A stretch of 64,000 nt of DNA from JASHVB01 sp035508435 (GCA_035508435.1 DATJNA010000017.1:22974-86973), one strand, 5' to 3'. Numbered from the stretch's first letter, positions 25,594 through 34,417 are shown. Notes: generated by a model not told the origin, from the sequence alone. A program made the numbers and translations.

Positions 25594-26697
25594 CTACCGA
25601 TGATCATGCGCCGCGACGGCGCGGGTGAAGGCGGCGGTCGCCTCCGTAAGCTGCGCGCGCGCCGCGAGCAAGTTGCCGCCGATCAGCAACATCGCGTCGG
25701 GACCGTAGAAGTCAAGCAGCTCCGGCACGCGTTGCAGCGTCATGCCGCCGGCAGGCACCGGCAGGCTTGGGCGGAGCGCGTGTTCCGGCCGGCGCGCGTT
25801 GTCCGCAAGCGTGCGGCAGGTCGCGGGCGAATAGCCGAAGCGGCCGCCGAAATTCGGAAAGATCACGGCGTCGGCACCGAGCAGCGGAAACAGCTTGCCG
25901 ATCAGCAGCGCGGGCGCGATGCGCGCGGCGCCACCAAGGCTGGGATGTGCGAGCAATGCGATGTCAGGAAATTCCGCAAGCAGCGCCTGCACGTTCGCGA
26001 ACCCGGCGATCATCGGCGCCAGTATGACGCAGTCGATCCCATGCTCGCGCGCCAGGCCAAGCTGACGGCGCATGGCATTCAGGTCACCCGACAGGCTGGG
26101 CACGTAGTGCGTCGGATGACCGGTGGCTTGCGTCGCGCGGGCAATGCCGGCAGCGCAGGCTCGGATGCGGTCGGCGAAGCGGCTGTAGTCCTGGTCCGCC
26201 AGGCCGTGGTCGTCCTTGATGAAGTCGATACCGCCGCGGGCGAAACGTTCGGCCAGAGCGCCCAGTCGCCGCGGCGACAACCCTTGCGGCTTCAACGCCG
26301 AGCAAGTCAGTGCCCGCTGTGTGACGCCGATCCGCGCGCGCAGCCCGGCGATGCCGTGGCGTGGGCCGCCGAATGCCGCCGCTTGCTCCGCCGGCAGGGA
26401 TACGTCGTGCAGCACCACGTCCTCGTGCAGCGAGGTATTGCCGAACAACATGTTCAGCATCTGGCCGGCATCGTTGCCGATGGTGGCGGCGGCAAGACCG
26501 ATGCGCACGGCAGACACGCTCGCGTCGATCGGGTCGATCGATTGCACCTCACCGACGATGTCTTGCAGCACGGCGGGTTCGTCGATCGCGTCCAGCGGCA
26601 TCTCGACGCTTTGCTCGACGGCGATGGCCTGGGCGCGCGCCTCGATCGACGCGGCATCGCCGCGCACATGGTAGGTGGCAATCACCCGCGCGGTCAT
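25594..26697 (-). CDS. RuBisCO-like protein (form IV)
   Basis: A 367-residue RuBisCO large-chain homologue. What is kept: Lys136 in ALKPQGLSP (equivalent of RuBisCO K175) and Lys161-Asp162-Asp163 in IDFIKDDHGLADQ (the carbamate lysine and metal aspartate). What differs: the following metal glutamate is His164, the mobile loop-6 lysine is missing, and IFPNFGGRFG replaces the HxxGT-type loop. So it cannot fix CO2 by the normal route. Known relatives with KDDH act as decarboxylase or transcarboxylase/hydrolase on branched sugar-acid phosphates (apionate catabolism). It overlaps the upstream synthetase gene by 4 bases and precedes a cupin, but no kinase gene is present nearby. Confidence 0.93.
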   Translation of the reverse strand: MTARVIATYHVRGDAASIEARAQAIAVEQSVEMPLDAIDEPAVLQDIVGEVQSIDPIDASVSAVRIGLAAATIGNDAGQMLNMLFGNTSLHEDVVLHDVSLPAEQAAAFGGPRHGIAGLRARIGVTQRALTCSALKPQGLSPRRLGALAERFARGGIDFIKDDHGLADQDYSRFADRIRACAAGIARATQATGHPTHYVPSLSGDLNAMRRQLGLAREHGIDCVILAPMIAGFANVQALLAEFPDIALLAHPSLGGAARIAPALLIGKLFPLLGADAVIFPNFGGRFGYSPATCRTLADNARRPEHALRPSLPVPAGGMTLQRVPELLDFYGPDAMLLIGGNLLAARAQLTEATAAFTRAVAAHDHR

Positions 26698-28850
26698 GCG
26701 CGTGGCACCACCAGCGCGTCCACCGCGATCGCGCCGACCGCACCGAGCATGACCGGATTGATGTCCACCGCTTCCAGGTCATGGTCGAAGGCGATGGCAA
26801 CGTTTTGCAGCGCGAGCAACAGATCGATCAGCCCGCGCATGGCATCGGGGTGGGGCCAGCGCGGGCCGCGCAATACGCGCCCAAGGCTGCCGCGGGCCAG
26901 CTTGTGCGCGATGGCCTCGCGGGAAGCGGGGACAGGCCAGAGGCAGGCGTCGTGCAATGCCTCGGCGTGGATGCCGCCGAGGCCGCAGAGCAGCGTCAGG
27001 CCGACACCGGGCGAACGGCTGATGCCGGCAATCGCCTCCAGGTCGGCCGGCACCATCGGCTGCACGATGGCGTGCTGCATTCCCAGCGCGGCGTAGGCGG
27101 CGTGCAAGGCGTCGGCATTGCGCAGGTCGGTGTACACCAGGCCGCGTTCGGTCTTATGGGAGACGCCTTCCGCCACGCCCTTCAGAACGACCGGCCAGCC
27201 GACGCGCTCGGCTGCTTCGCAAGCGGCTTCGGCTGAACTGCACTCGATGGTTTCGACCGCCGGCACGCCGAAATCGCTCAGCAGACGCAGGCTTTCGGGT
27301 TCCGTGAGTGGGCGAGAGGGCAGCACGGACACAATGCGCGCCGGGCGCCGCTCGTCATGGCCGGGCTTCCCCCGCGCATCCACGCGTGAATTCACGGGTC
27401 CGGGTGCGGCATGCGCCCGATCTTCCAGGGTAGATGGCCGGGTCAAGCCGGGCCATGACGAGGCTGCGGAGTCCGGCCCCGGCGTCAATAGCGCGCCGAT
27501 GCCCTCCAGCACGATGTCGGTCTCGGTGAACACGTCCATCCCGCACGTTGCATAGAAGCCGCGTTCCGCCTCTGGCATGCCCCCAGGGGCGACGATCAGC
27601 AGGGGCTTGCCTGAGGTCTCGCGCGCAGCGGCCAGGGCGGCGCGGATCGGATCGCCCTGCCACGGATTCATCGAATGCACCAGCGCCAGCGCGACTCCCA
27701 CGCCCGGATCGCCCGCGAGCGATACCGGCACCGAAGCCGCGCGGCGCATGCCACCGAAAATACCCAGATCAAGCGGATTGCCGATGCGCGAGAACATGCG
27801 TTGGCCGTCGATGGCGCCGTGCGTTTCGGGCGAGAGTTCCGCGAGCGGCACGCCCAGTGCGGCGCAGCGATCCGCCAGCAGCGACGCGCCGGCGCCGGAG
27901 GTGGACATCGCGCCCAGCGCACCCGAACGGCGTCCATAGCGGTTCAGCAATGCCGCGGCGGTCATGAACCCCTCCAGCGAGCGCGCGACCGCGACGCCGC
28001 TCGCTTCGAACAATGCCGCGTAGGCCGCATCATCGCCGGCGATGCGCGAGGAATGTGCTACCGCCGCGCGGGCACCCGCCTCCGAGCAACCGATCTTCAG
28101 CACCACCACGCGCTTGCCTGCCTCATCCGCCTGCAAGGCGAGGCGGCGGAAACGCGGGCCGTCGTCCAGCGAATCGATCAGCAGTGCGATGACGCGGGTC
28201 GGCGCGTGACCGATCGCGTATTCCATGTAGTCCAGGACGGAGAAATCCGCCTCGTTACCGGCGGAGGCGAACAGCGAGAGGCCGGCGCCCAGCATGCGCA
28301 AACGCCCGGCCATGGCATCGAACAACGCACCGGAATGGGAGAAGATTGAAATGCCGCCCGCCGTCTGCCGCTTCGCATGCGAGGTGTTGAAGCCGATCGA
28401 GAGCGGCAGGTGCGCGTTGTAGATGCCGTTGCAGTTGGGTCCGACGATGCGGATGCCTGCCTCGGTGGCGATGCGGGCCAGTTCCGCCTGGCGTTCGGCA
28501 CCGCCCGCGTCGAGGCTCTCGGCATAGCCGGCCGAGCCGACGATCGCCGCAGTGAGCCCGGCGTGGGCACAGTCGCGCACGGCCTGGACGGCGGAATCGG
28601 CCGGGATGGCGAGGAACGCCACGTCCACTGGTTCCGGCACCGATGCCAGGTCGGGGAAGCAGGGGATGCCGTTCACCGCTTTCAGGCGGCGGCTGATGCC
28701 GTAGAGGCCGCCGGTGAAGCCGGCCTCGCGCACGTTGTTCAGCACGATGTAGCCGTGTTTCGTGGTGTCGTCGGAGGCGCCGATCACCGCCACGGCACGG
28801 GGATGGAACAGGGTGTGCAATGCGTGGCGGGTGGCGGCGGGGTCGGGCAT
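26694..28850 (-). CDS. ADP-forming acyl-CoA synthetase (fused alpha-beta)
   Basis: A 718-residue fused enzyme of the acetate-CoA ligase (ADP-forming) family. Order: CoA-binding domain (LFHPRAVAVIGASDDTTKHG), succinyl-CoA-ligase-like domains with the phospho-histidine in AAVAHSSRIAGDD, a linker, and an ATP-grasp domain (GWPVVLKGVAEGVSHKTERG) to the end (DINPVML). It converts an acyl-CoA plus ADP to acid plus ATP, or the reverse. The linker contains a translated palindromic repeat of about 38 residues (SSWPGLTRPS ... RGKPGHDE). It is the first gene of the operon with the RuBisCO-like protein. Confidence 0.92.
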   Translation of the reverse strand: MPDPAATRHALHTLFHPRAVAVIGASDDTTKHGYIVLNNVREAGFTGGLYGISRRLKAVNGIPCFPDLASVPEPVDVAFLAIPADSAVQAVRDCAHAGLTAAIVGSAGYAESLDAGGAERQAELARIATEAGIRIVGPNCNGIYNAHLPLSIGFNTSHAKRQTAGGISIFSHSGALFDAMAGRLRMLGAGLSLFASAGNEADFSVLDYMEYAIGHAPTRVIALLIDSLDDGPRFRRLALQADEAGKRVVVLKIGCSEAGARAAVAHSSRIAGDDAAYAALFEASGVAVARSLEGFMTAAALLNRYGRRSGALGAMSTSGAGASLLADRCAALGVPLAELSPETHGAIDGQRMFSRIGNPLDLGIFGGMRRAASVPVSLAGDPGVGVALALVHSMNPWQGDPIRAALAAARETSGKPLLIVAPGGMPEAERGFYATCGMDVFTETDIVLEGIGALLTPGPDSAASSWPGLTRPSTLEDRAHAAPGPVNSRVDARGKPGHDERRPARIVSVLPSRPLTEPESLRLLSDFGVPAVETIECSSAEAACEAAERVGWPVVLKGVAEGVSHKTERGLVYTDLRNADALHAAYAALGMQHAIVQPMVPADLEAIAGISRSPGVGLTLLCGLGGIHAEALHDACLWPVPASREAIAHKLARGSLGRVLRGPRWPHPDAMRGLIDLLLALQNVAIAFDHDLEAVDINPVMLGAVGAIAVDALVVPRA
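27351..27462. repeat. Palindromic repeat translated inside the acyl-CoA synthetase gene
   Basis: The ends CTCGTCATGGCCGGGCTT (27351-27368) and AAGCCGGGCCATGACGAG (27445-27462) are complementary at 17 of 18 positions. The gene stays in frame across it, encoding SWPGLTRPS ... RGKPGHDE between the CoA-ligase and ATP-grasp domains, the peptide known from repeat-derived inserts in many alphaproteobacterial proteins. The related intergenic copy is at 25005-25133. Confidence 0.88.
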
Positions 28851-28963
28851 TGCGGATGGGTCTCGGCCTGTGATGGGGGCACCGTGCGCGAATGGGGGGT
28901 GGGGTCAAGGGGTTGGGGGTAGATGGTAGGTCAGTGCTATGATGGTGGCGAATGGGCTTAGCT

Positions 28964-29173
28964 ATGACTGATGACCGCATCGCGGACACAAAAACGCTCC
29001 ACCAGCAGGCGTTCCGGGATTTCGGTTCGGTTGCCCTCTGGAACATGCGTCCGATCAAAGACACGACGGCCGGCGATGCCCCGGCGACTACCGCCGCGCT
29101 CCGCACGCCTTGGCGCATGGACGGGCGACGGCTCGCGGAGCGCATCGAAGCGCTTTGCCGTGCCCACTTCTAA
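28964..29173 (+). CDS. Conserved hypothetical small protein
   Basis: A 69-residue protein beginning MTDDRIADTKTLHQQAF. The middle VALWNMRPIKDTTAGDAPAT and the end MDGRRLAERIEALCRAH fit a small alphaproteobacterial family in which a (W/L)xxRP block and a C-terminal RRLAExIE helix recur. Function unknown. An ATG 12 bases earlier is also in frame. It transcribes away from the synthetase operon. Confidence 0.65.
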   Translation: MTDDRIADTKTLHQQAFRDFGSVALWNMRPIKDTTAGDAPATTAALRTPWRMDGRRLAERIEALCRAHF

Positions 29174-29184
29174 ATTTCGGTCGG

Positions 29185-29272
29185 TGTCCCTATCCGGTTT
29201 GTGCAGCTGCCGCCTCGCCGGGCATTCGCGGCGGCGGTGGAGCAATGTTCCTGTGCTGACCGGACAGGGTCA
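29185..29272. mobile_element. Small inverted-repeat element, copy 2
   Basis: It starts TGTCCCTATCCGGTTTGTGC and ends ACCGGACAGGGTCA, so the termini pair as TGxCCCTxTCCGGT. It is a diverged relative of the element that splits DUF433 and of the copy at 56266-56395, with which it also shares the inner end GTTCCTGTG. It lies just after a small gene and has no coding sequence. Confidence 0.7.
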
Positions 29273-29449
29273 TCGGCGGGATGTGCTGCGCCTCCTGGCG
29301 ATGCAGCGCAGTCCTGACCAACTACATCGCGGGCGGCATCGCCATTAGTCGACAAAAGCCACGGAGTCATGCTCAACCCCATCCATCGTGACGACGTTCG
29401 GCGCGCCATGGGACAACAGGCATCGCTTGAGGCAAGGCCGGCAGTGCCT

Positions 29450-30013
29450 TCACCGCTGCGGGTATGCCGTGAAAACGTAGTCCTTGGCTGCCACGATCGA
29501 GTGGCAGGCAAATCCGCACTTGGCGTCGTGCGCTTGCTGCGGCGTGTCGTGTAGATCGCCCGGCCTGAACGTATCGGACGCAGCGTCATACTCGAACTCG
29601 GCATATCCCCATCCACCGCTATCCGCGAACCTCTTGGTGTCTTTCGCCATGAAGTCGACATCATGCAGGGTGCCCGGCACGAACGGTTGACCCGGCTCGT
29701 CGGCGGCCGTCTTTGCGGTCCAATGGATCTTCGCCATCTTGGCGCCGTCGGGAAACGGCTTGCCGTTGCCGGGAATACCCGCCTTGAATGCGTTGATCAT
29801 CGCTGGATTGCCGAGGATCGTCGCGATCAACGTCCCATTGTGACTAACAGCGATGATCCGCCAATCTTCGTATCCCCTGAATTCGGCGAAGGCCAGGCCG
29901 CCCGGCACCGGCAAGGCGTACCTGTCCTGTGCCGCGAGGGCGATGCCGCCCAGCGCGAGGAGCAGTACCACAATGACGGCCGCGGGCGGGATGTTCGTGC
30001 GCCTAGTTTTCAT
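29450..30013 (-). CDS. Exported cytochrome P460-family protein
   Basis: A 187-residue periplasmic haem protein. A signal peptide (basic KTRR, hydrophobic AAVIVVLLLALGGIALA, cleavage before QDRY) leads to the P460 domain with WRIIAVSHNGTLIATILGN and KIHWTAK. The c-type haem site CGFACH is near the C-terminus. P460-type proteins oxidise hydroxylamine or handle nitric oxide in other bacteria; in organisms without nitrification the role is more likely detoxification. The gene stands alone, with no electron-carrier gene adjacent. The ATG was chosen as the start of the signal peptide. Confidence 0.85.
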   Translation of the reverse strand: MKTRRTNIPPAAVIVVLLLALGGIALAAQDRYALPVPGGLAFAEFRGYEDWRIIAVSHNGTLIATILGNPAMINAFKAGIPGNGKPFPDGAKMAKIHWTAKTAADEPGQPFVPGTLHDVDFMAKDTKRFADSGGWGYAEFEYDAASDTFRPGDLHDTPQQAHDAKCGFACHSIVAAKDYVFTAYPQR

Positions 30014-30392
30014 GTTCTGCCTTTCCAAGCTGACGACTGGTGCGATGAGGCCCAAGCTTCAGTCTCTTGGCTCACACGGGCTTGCAGGAATGGACTCTCC
30101 TTTTACGCAACGCCGCGATTCGGCTCGCGCATCGTAGCTCGCCCGGATCGTCAACCCCGCACGGTCCACTCCTGACAATGAGATCGTAGGGCAAAGCCGC
30201 ATCCATTCGCGGAGAACGATCCTGCCGGTACAGGCGGGCCTTCGATTCCAACGACGGTGGTACCGACAGCGTGGATGCCCGGTTCGGGTCAAGAACCAAA
30301 GTTCAAATCGGCCGATTGCCGCAGCTTGGCAGGTTGCTGGCAACGCCACCTGCCCTTACTGTCTTTCCCCGCCGCCGAAAAAGGTTTGCACC
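30014..30392. other. Intergenic region
   Basis: About 380 bases between divergent genes (P460 to the left, MlrC to the right). No gene, RNA or repeat was recognised. Promoters for both sides should lie here. Confidence 0.45.
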
Positions 30393-31925
30393 ATGCGTGT
30401 GGCTTTGCTGGGCTTCTCGATCGAGTGTAACCGCTTCGCCCCCATCGCCACCGAGGCCGATTTCGCCGCCCGCACCATGCTTTCCGGCCAGGCGATGCTC
30501 GATGAAGCCCGCGCGCCTGCCCCGCGCATGCTGGCCGAATTGCCCGGCTTCGTCGCCGCCATGGACGCCGCCGGGCCGTGGCAGCCGGTGCCGATCACCC
30601 TCGCCATGGCCGAGCCGAATGGCCCCGTAGACCATGCATTCTTCGACAAACTACTCACGCGGTGGGAAGCCGGCCTGCGCCAGGCGGGCGAGCTGGCTGG
30701 CGTGTATTGCGTGCTGCACGGCGCCGGCCTCACCACGCAGGACCACGATCCGGAAGGCACGCTGTTGCGTCTGGTGCGCCGCGTGGTCGGCGATGCCGTG
30801 CCGGTGGTCGCCACCTACGATCTGCACGCCAACGTGTCGGATGACGACGTGACGCTCGTGAACGCCTTCATCGGCTACCGCACCAACCCGCATCTCGACA
30901 TGCGCGAACGCGGCGCCGAGGCCGCTGCCATCCTGCGCCGCCTGATCTCCGGCACGCGCACGCATCTCGCGCGGATCCGACTGCCGATCGTGCCGCCCAC
31001 GGTGACACAGCTCACCGGCAAGGACGCACCCAATCGGCCGTACGGGGAACTGATCGATCTCGGCCAGCAGCGTATGGGCGAAGCGCCTTATGCCGGACGC
31101 GTGCTGAACGTCTCGGTGATGGGCGGCTTCGCCTATGCCGACACGCCGTTCAACGGCCTGATGGTGGTGGTGACCGCGACCGACGCCGATACGGCCAACG
31201 GCCTGGCACGCGAAATCGCGAGCGCCGGCTGGGCGCGGCGGGACCGGTTTAGTCCGGTGCTGACATCCTTGGAAGAAGCCACCCGCCTGGCGAAGGCAAC
31301 GGAGGATCCGTCGCGACAGGCGCTGGCCTTCGCCGACGTGGCGGACAATCCCGGCGGCGGCGGTCGCGGCAACACGATGTGGATATTGCAAGCCTTCCAT
31401 GCCGCCGGTGTGCGCGACGCACTGGTCGGCGTGATCCACGATCCAGCGCTCGCCGCGGAGGCGCACCGGCTGGGCGAGGGCGCTCGCTTCACTGCCCGCT
31501 TCAACCGCGGCGGCGGCGACGAATTCTCCAAGCCGTTCGCCGCGACGGCAGATGTCCGCCGGCTGCTGTCCGGCACGGTGCGTGGCCGGCGCGGCATCTA
31601 TGCCAACAATACGCTCGACCTGGGCGCCGCGGCGGCCTTGCAACTCGGTGGCATCACCGTGGTGGTGCTGTCCAACCGCTACCAGTGTGCCGATCCGGCG
31701 TTCTTCGAAACGTTCGGCCTGGACATTGCCGCCGCCCGTGTCGTGGTGGTGAAGTCGCGCGGCCATTTCCGCGGCGGCTTCGACGAATTCTTCCGCCATC
31801 AGGATATCGTCGAGATCGACGCACCAGGGCTGACCAGCCCCATCCTGTCGCGCTTCAATTGGCGTCACATGCCGCGCCCCGTGATCCCGATCGACGACGA
31901 CGCAACCTGGACCCCGCCCGCATGA
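30393..31925 (+). CDS. M81 (MlrC-type) metallo-enzyme
   Basis: A 510-residue member of the M81/MlrC family, named after microcystinase C. Motifs: LGFSIECNRFAP at the start, CVLHGAGLTTQDHDPEGTLL and ATYDLHANVSDD with metal-binding Asp/His, and ADVADNPGGGGRGNT. Most relatives have nothing to do with microcystin and are thought to be amidohydrolases acting on D- or beta-type amino-acid derivatives. The following PLP enzyme overlaps by 4 bases, so both should serve one route. The protein is cytoplasmic. Confidence 0.9.
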   Translation: MRVALLGFSIECNRFAPIATEADFAARTMLSGQAMLDEARAPAPRMLAELPGFVAAMDAAGPWQPVPITLAMAEPNGPVDHAFFDKLLTRWEAGLRQAGELAGVYCVLHGAGLTTQDHDPEGTLLRLVRRVVGDAVPVVATYDLHANVSDDDVTLVNAFIGYRTNPHLDMRERGAEAAAILRRLISGTRTHLARIRLPIVPPTVTQLTGKDAPNRPYGELIDLGQQRMGEAPYAGRVLNVSVMGGFAYADTPFNGLMVVVTATDADTANGLAREIASAGWARRDRFSPVLTSLEEATRLAKATEDPSRQALAFADVADNPGGGGRGNTMWILQAFHAAGVRDALVGVIHDPALAAEAHRLGEGARFTARFNRGGGDEFSKPFAATADVRRLLSGTVRGRRGIYANNTLDLGAAAALQLGGITVVVLSNRYQCADPAFFETFGLDIAAARVVVVKSRGHFRGGFDEFFRHQDIVEIDAPGLTSPILSRFNWRHMPRPVIPIDDDATWTPPA

Positions 31926-33007
31926 ACCTCACCGACCTGCCGACGCCCTGCCTGGTGCTCGACCGCACCATCCTCCGTCGCAACATCGAGCATATGGCGG
32001 CAGCGGTCGGCCGCCACGGCGTTGCGCTCCGCCCACACATGAAGACGGCGAAGTCGATCGACGTGGCGCGCCTCGCCCTGCAGGGACAGCCGGGCGGCAT
32101 CACCGTTGCCACTCTGGCGGAAGCGGAATATTTCGCCGCACATGGCATCGCCGACATCCTCTACGCCGTCGGCATCACGCCGCAGAAGCTCGACCAGGTC
32201 GCCAAGCTGAACGCCGCCGGCGCGCACGTGATGGTGCTGACCGACGATCCCGAGACCGCCGCCGCCATCGCCGCCCATCCGCAGCCGCCGCGCACGCTGA
32301 TCGAGATCGACACCGGCGAATCGCGTGGCGGCGTGCCGCCGGACGACGACGCATTGCTCCAGATTGCCAGTACGCTTGGCCTGCGCCTCGGCGGCGTCAT
32401 GACACATGCCGGCCACTCCTATAACGGCCGTTCCATCGGCGAGATCGCCCGCATCGCCGAGGCCGAGCGCAGCGGCGTGGTGCGGGCGGCCGAGCGCCTG
32501 CGCGCGGCGGGTCACGCGGCACCCGTCGTCTCGATGGGCAGCTCACCCACCGCGCTGCACGCCGAAACCCTTGCCGGCGTCACCGAAGTGCGTGCCGGCG
32601 TCTACATGTTTGGCGATTTGTTCCAGTCGGAGATCGGCACCCACGACCGCACCGACATCGCCGTCACGGTGCTGACCAGTGTCATCGGCCGTCGCCCCGG
32701 CCGCATCCTGGTGGATGCCGGCGGGCTGGCGCTGTCGAAGGACCGCAGCACGGAGGCAGCACCACATGACTACGGCTACGGGCTGGTGCTGGATCTCGCG
32801 GGCGCGCCGCTGGATGGCGCAGTCGTGCGTCGCGCCTACCAGGAGCATGGCCTGATCGAAGCTGATCTCGGCGCGTTGCGCGTCGGCGACAAACTGCGCA
32901 TCGCGCCCAATCACACCTGCATGACTGCCGCGGCGCACAACCGTTACCATGTGATCGACGGCGGCGACACCGTTGTCGCCGTCTGGCCGCGGGTCAACGG
33001 CTGGTAA
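31922..33007 (+). CDS. PLP-dependent D-threonine aldolase / D-serine dehydratase-like enzyme
   Basis: A 361-residue fold-III (alanine-racemase-like) PLP enzyme of the DSD1 family. The cofactor lysine is in RPHMKTAKS; the metal-binding His and Cys of the C-terminal domain are in PNHTC. The rest is typical (VDAGGLALSKDRS, then YGLVLD). Members cleave D-3-hydroxyamino acids or dehydrate D-serine with a divalent metal. Start ATG overlaps the MlrC stop. The pair suggests hydrolysis of an amide followed by use of the released D-hydroxyamino acid. Confidence 0.9.
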   Translation: MNLTDLPTPCLVLDRTILRRNIEHMAAAVGRHGVALRPHMKTAKSIDVARLALQGQPGGITVATLAEAEYFAAHGIADILYAVGITPQKLDQVAKLNAAGAHVMVLTDDPETAAAIAAHPQPPRTLIEIDTGESRGGVPPDDDALLQIASTLGLRLGGVMTHAGHSYNGRSIGEIARIAEAERSGVVRAAERLRAAGHAAPVVSMGSSPTALHAETLAGVTEVRAGVYMFGDLFQSEIGTHDRTDIAVTVLTSVIGRRPGRILVDAGGLALSKDRSTEAAPHDYGYGLVLDLAGAPLDGAVVRRAYQEHGLIEADLGALRVGDKLRIAPNHTCMTAAAHNRYHVIDGGDTVVAVWPRVNGW

Positions 33008-33072
33008 CCGGCCCTTTGTACTTGCGTCCTGCCGCCCTACATCGCGATGATAGTCTCTCCCGTTGCAGAAGG

Positions 33073-33600
33073 ATGCGTGTCTTCCAGCAGACCGGACCAG
33101 AAGAGTGGGGATCCTATCCGGGGTCGTCCACACCGGTTTCTCCCATCCTGGCACTGGTCGGGTTTGTCGGCCTGTGCCTGCTGGTCGACGCGGCGGCGGC
33201 CGCACTGGTCGCGAATGCGCTCCACACCTGGTATCCGTCACTGACGCGCCCGCCCGGCACGCCACCCAATTGGGTATTCCCGCTGATCTGGACCACGCTC
33301 TATGTCATGATCGGCATCGCCGGATGGCTCATCTGGCGTCGCTGCGGGGCGGCGCGGCCGCTGCGGCTCTGGGGCTGGCAGCTCGCCGCCAATGCGTTGT
33401 GGACGCCGGCATTCTTCGGCCTGCACAGCCCGCCTTTGGCACTCGCGGTGATGGCGGCGCTGCTGGTCCTCGCGGCGCTGACGATCCACAGCTTCTACCG
33501 CCTGCACCGCACCGCCGCCTGGCTGATGCTGCCGTACCTCACCTGGACGATTTTTGCTGCCTATCTCAACGCCGGCTTCTGGTGGCTCAATCCGGTCTAA
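33073..33600 (+). CDS. tspO: TspO/MBR tryptophan-rich sensory protein
   Basis: A 175-residue membrane protein with five predicted helices. Family marks: YPSLTRPPGTPPNWVFPLIW, a LWTPAFFGLHSP loop and TIFAAYLNAGFWWLN at the end. TspO binds porphyrins and is linked to oxygen/light regulation or stress in alphaproteobacteria. The start is uncertain: ATG 33073 has AGAAGG directly adjacent (too close for ideal), and TTG 33016 would add 19 residues. The N-terminal 25 residues are not part of the family fold. Confidence 0.88.
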   Translation: MRVFQQTGPEEWGSYPGSSTPVSPILALVGFVGLCLLVDAAAAALVANALHTWYPSLTRPPGTPPNWVFPLIWTTLYVMIGIAGWLIWRRCGAARPLRLWGWQLAANALWTPAFFGLHSPPLALAVMAALLVLAALTIHSFYRLHRTAAWLMLPYLTWTIFAAYLNAGFWWLNPV

Positions 33601-33603
33601 GCT

Positions 33604-34272
33604 ATGCTCCAGAGCATGCAGAATCGCTTGTTGCACGCCAGCGTGCTTGCTTCGGCCATGGCCCTTGCCGTCGCCGGCCTCGGCGCCACGGCGCATGCGC
33701 AGCTTAGCCCTGGCCCGGGCGGCATGATCGATCCCAACTCCCTGCTGCGCCAGGGCGCCGCAATGGCGCCGAAGACAGAGGGAGCGGCGCCGGTCAGCCG
33801 GCCGCCTGCGCTGCCCGGCGCCGCGTCCCGCAGCGACGCCGCCGCGCCTGCGACGCGCAACCCCGCCGACATGTCGCCGAACGACGCATTGTTCGACGCG
33901 ATCAATCGCGGTGACATCGCCGCCGCCCGCGACGCGATGAACCGGGGCGCGGAGCTGAGTGCCCACAACGTGCTGGGAATGACGCCGATGGAGCTGTCGG
34001 TCGATCTCGGCCGCAACGACATCTCCTTCCTGCTGCTGTCCTACCGCACCGCGGACACCCCAAACGGTCCGCCGACAGCGCAGGCCAAGGCGACGCAGGC
34101 CGCGGCGCCGCCCGACACCGTGGCCAGGTCTCGCGCGCACGCAAACGTGATACCGGTCAGAGCCACGGTCCCCGCCGCCCCGCGGACCCCCCGCCTGTTC
34201 GCCAATGACGGCGGCGCCCCGGTGCCGAACGCCGGGTTCCTTGGCTTCGGCGGGGCGCAAGCGCAACGCTGA
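33604..34272 (+). CDS. Exported protein with ankyrin-like repeats
   Basis: A 222-residue protein. A signal peptide (LLHASVLASAMALAVAGLGA, cut near AHAQ) is followed by a Pro/Ala-rich linker and a short ankyrin-like pair around SPNDALFDAINRGDIAAARD and GMTPMELSVDLGRNDISFLL. The C-terminal third is low complexity (PTAQAKATQAAAPPDTV). It is probably periplasmic and binds another protein. It starts 3 bases after tspO, so the two may be cotranscribed, which is curious but not proof of shared function. Confidence 0.75.
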   Translation: MLQSMQNRLLHASVLASAMALAVAGLGATAHAQLSPGPGGMIDPNSLLRQGAAMAPKTEGAAPVSRPPALPGAASRSDAAAPATRNPADMSPNDALFDAINRGDIAAARDAMNRGAELSAHNVLGMTPMELSVDLGRNDISFLLLSYRTADTPNGPPTAQAKATQAAAPPDTVARSRAHANVIPVRATVPAAPRTPRLFANDGGAPVPNAGFLGFGGAQAQR

Positions 34273-34417
34273 CCCGCGCCGCCCGTTCGTCTACGAACCA
34301 GCCGCCGGCCCCGATGACCCTGAATTCATCCGTCTCACGGCGGTGCGATTCGTGACCGCGGCCGGCGCTGCACATATCCCGCTCCAGCCTATCGTTCGAC
34401 CTGGAAAGGGAACCGCC

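Noticed and set aside
25594..26697. True CO2-fixing RuBisCO
   Set aside because: The metal Glu of KDDE is His, the loop-6 lysine is missing, there is no small subunit and no phosphoribulokinase nearby.
25270..27096. A 608-codon plus-strand frame opposite the RuBisCO-like gene
   Set aside because: His/Arg/Gln-rich antisense reading with no recognisable domain; the minus-strand genes are certain.
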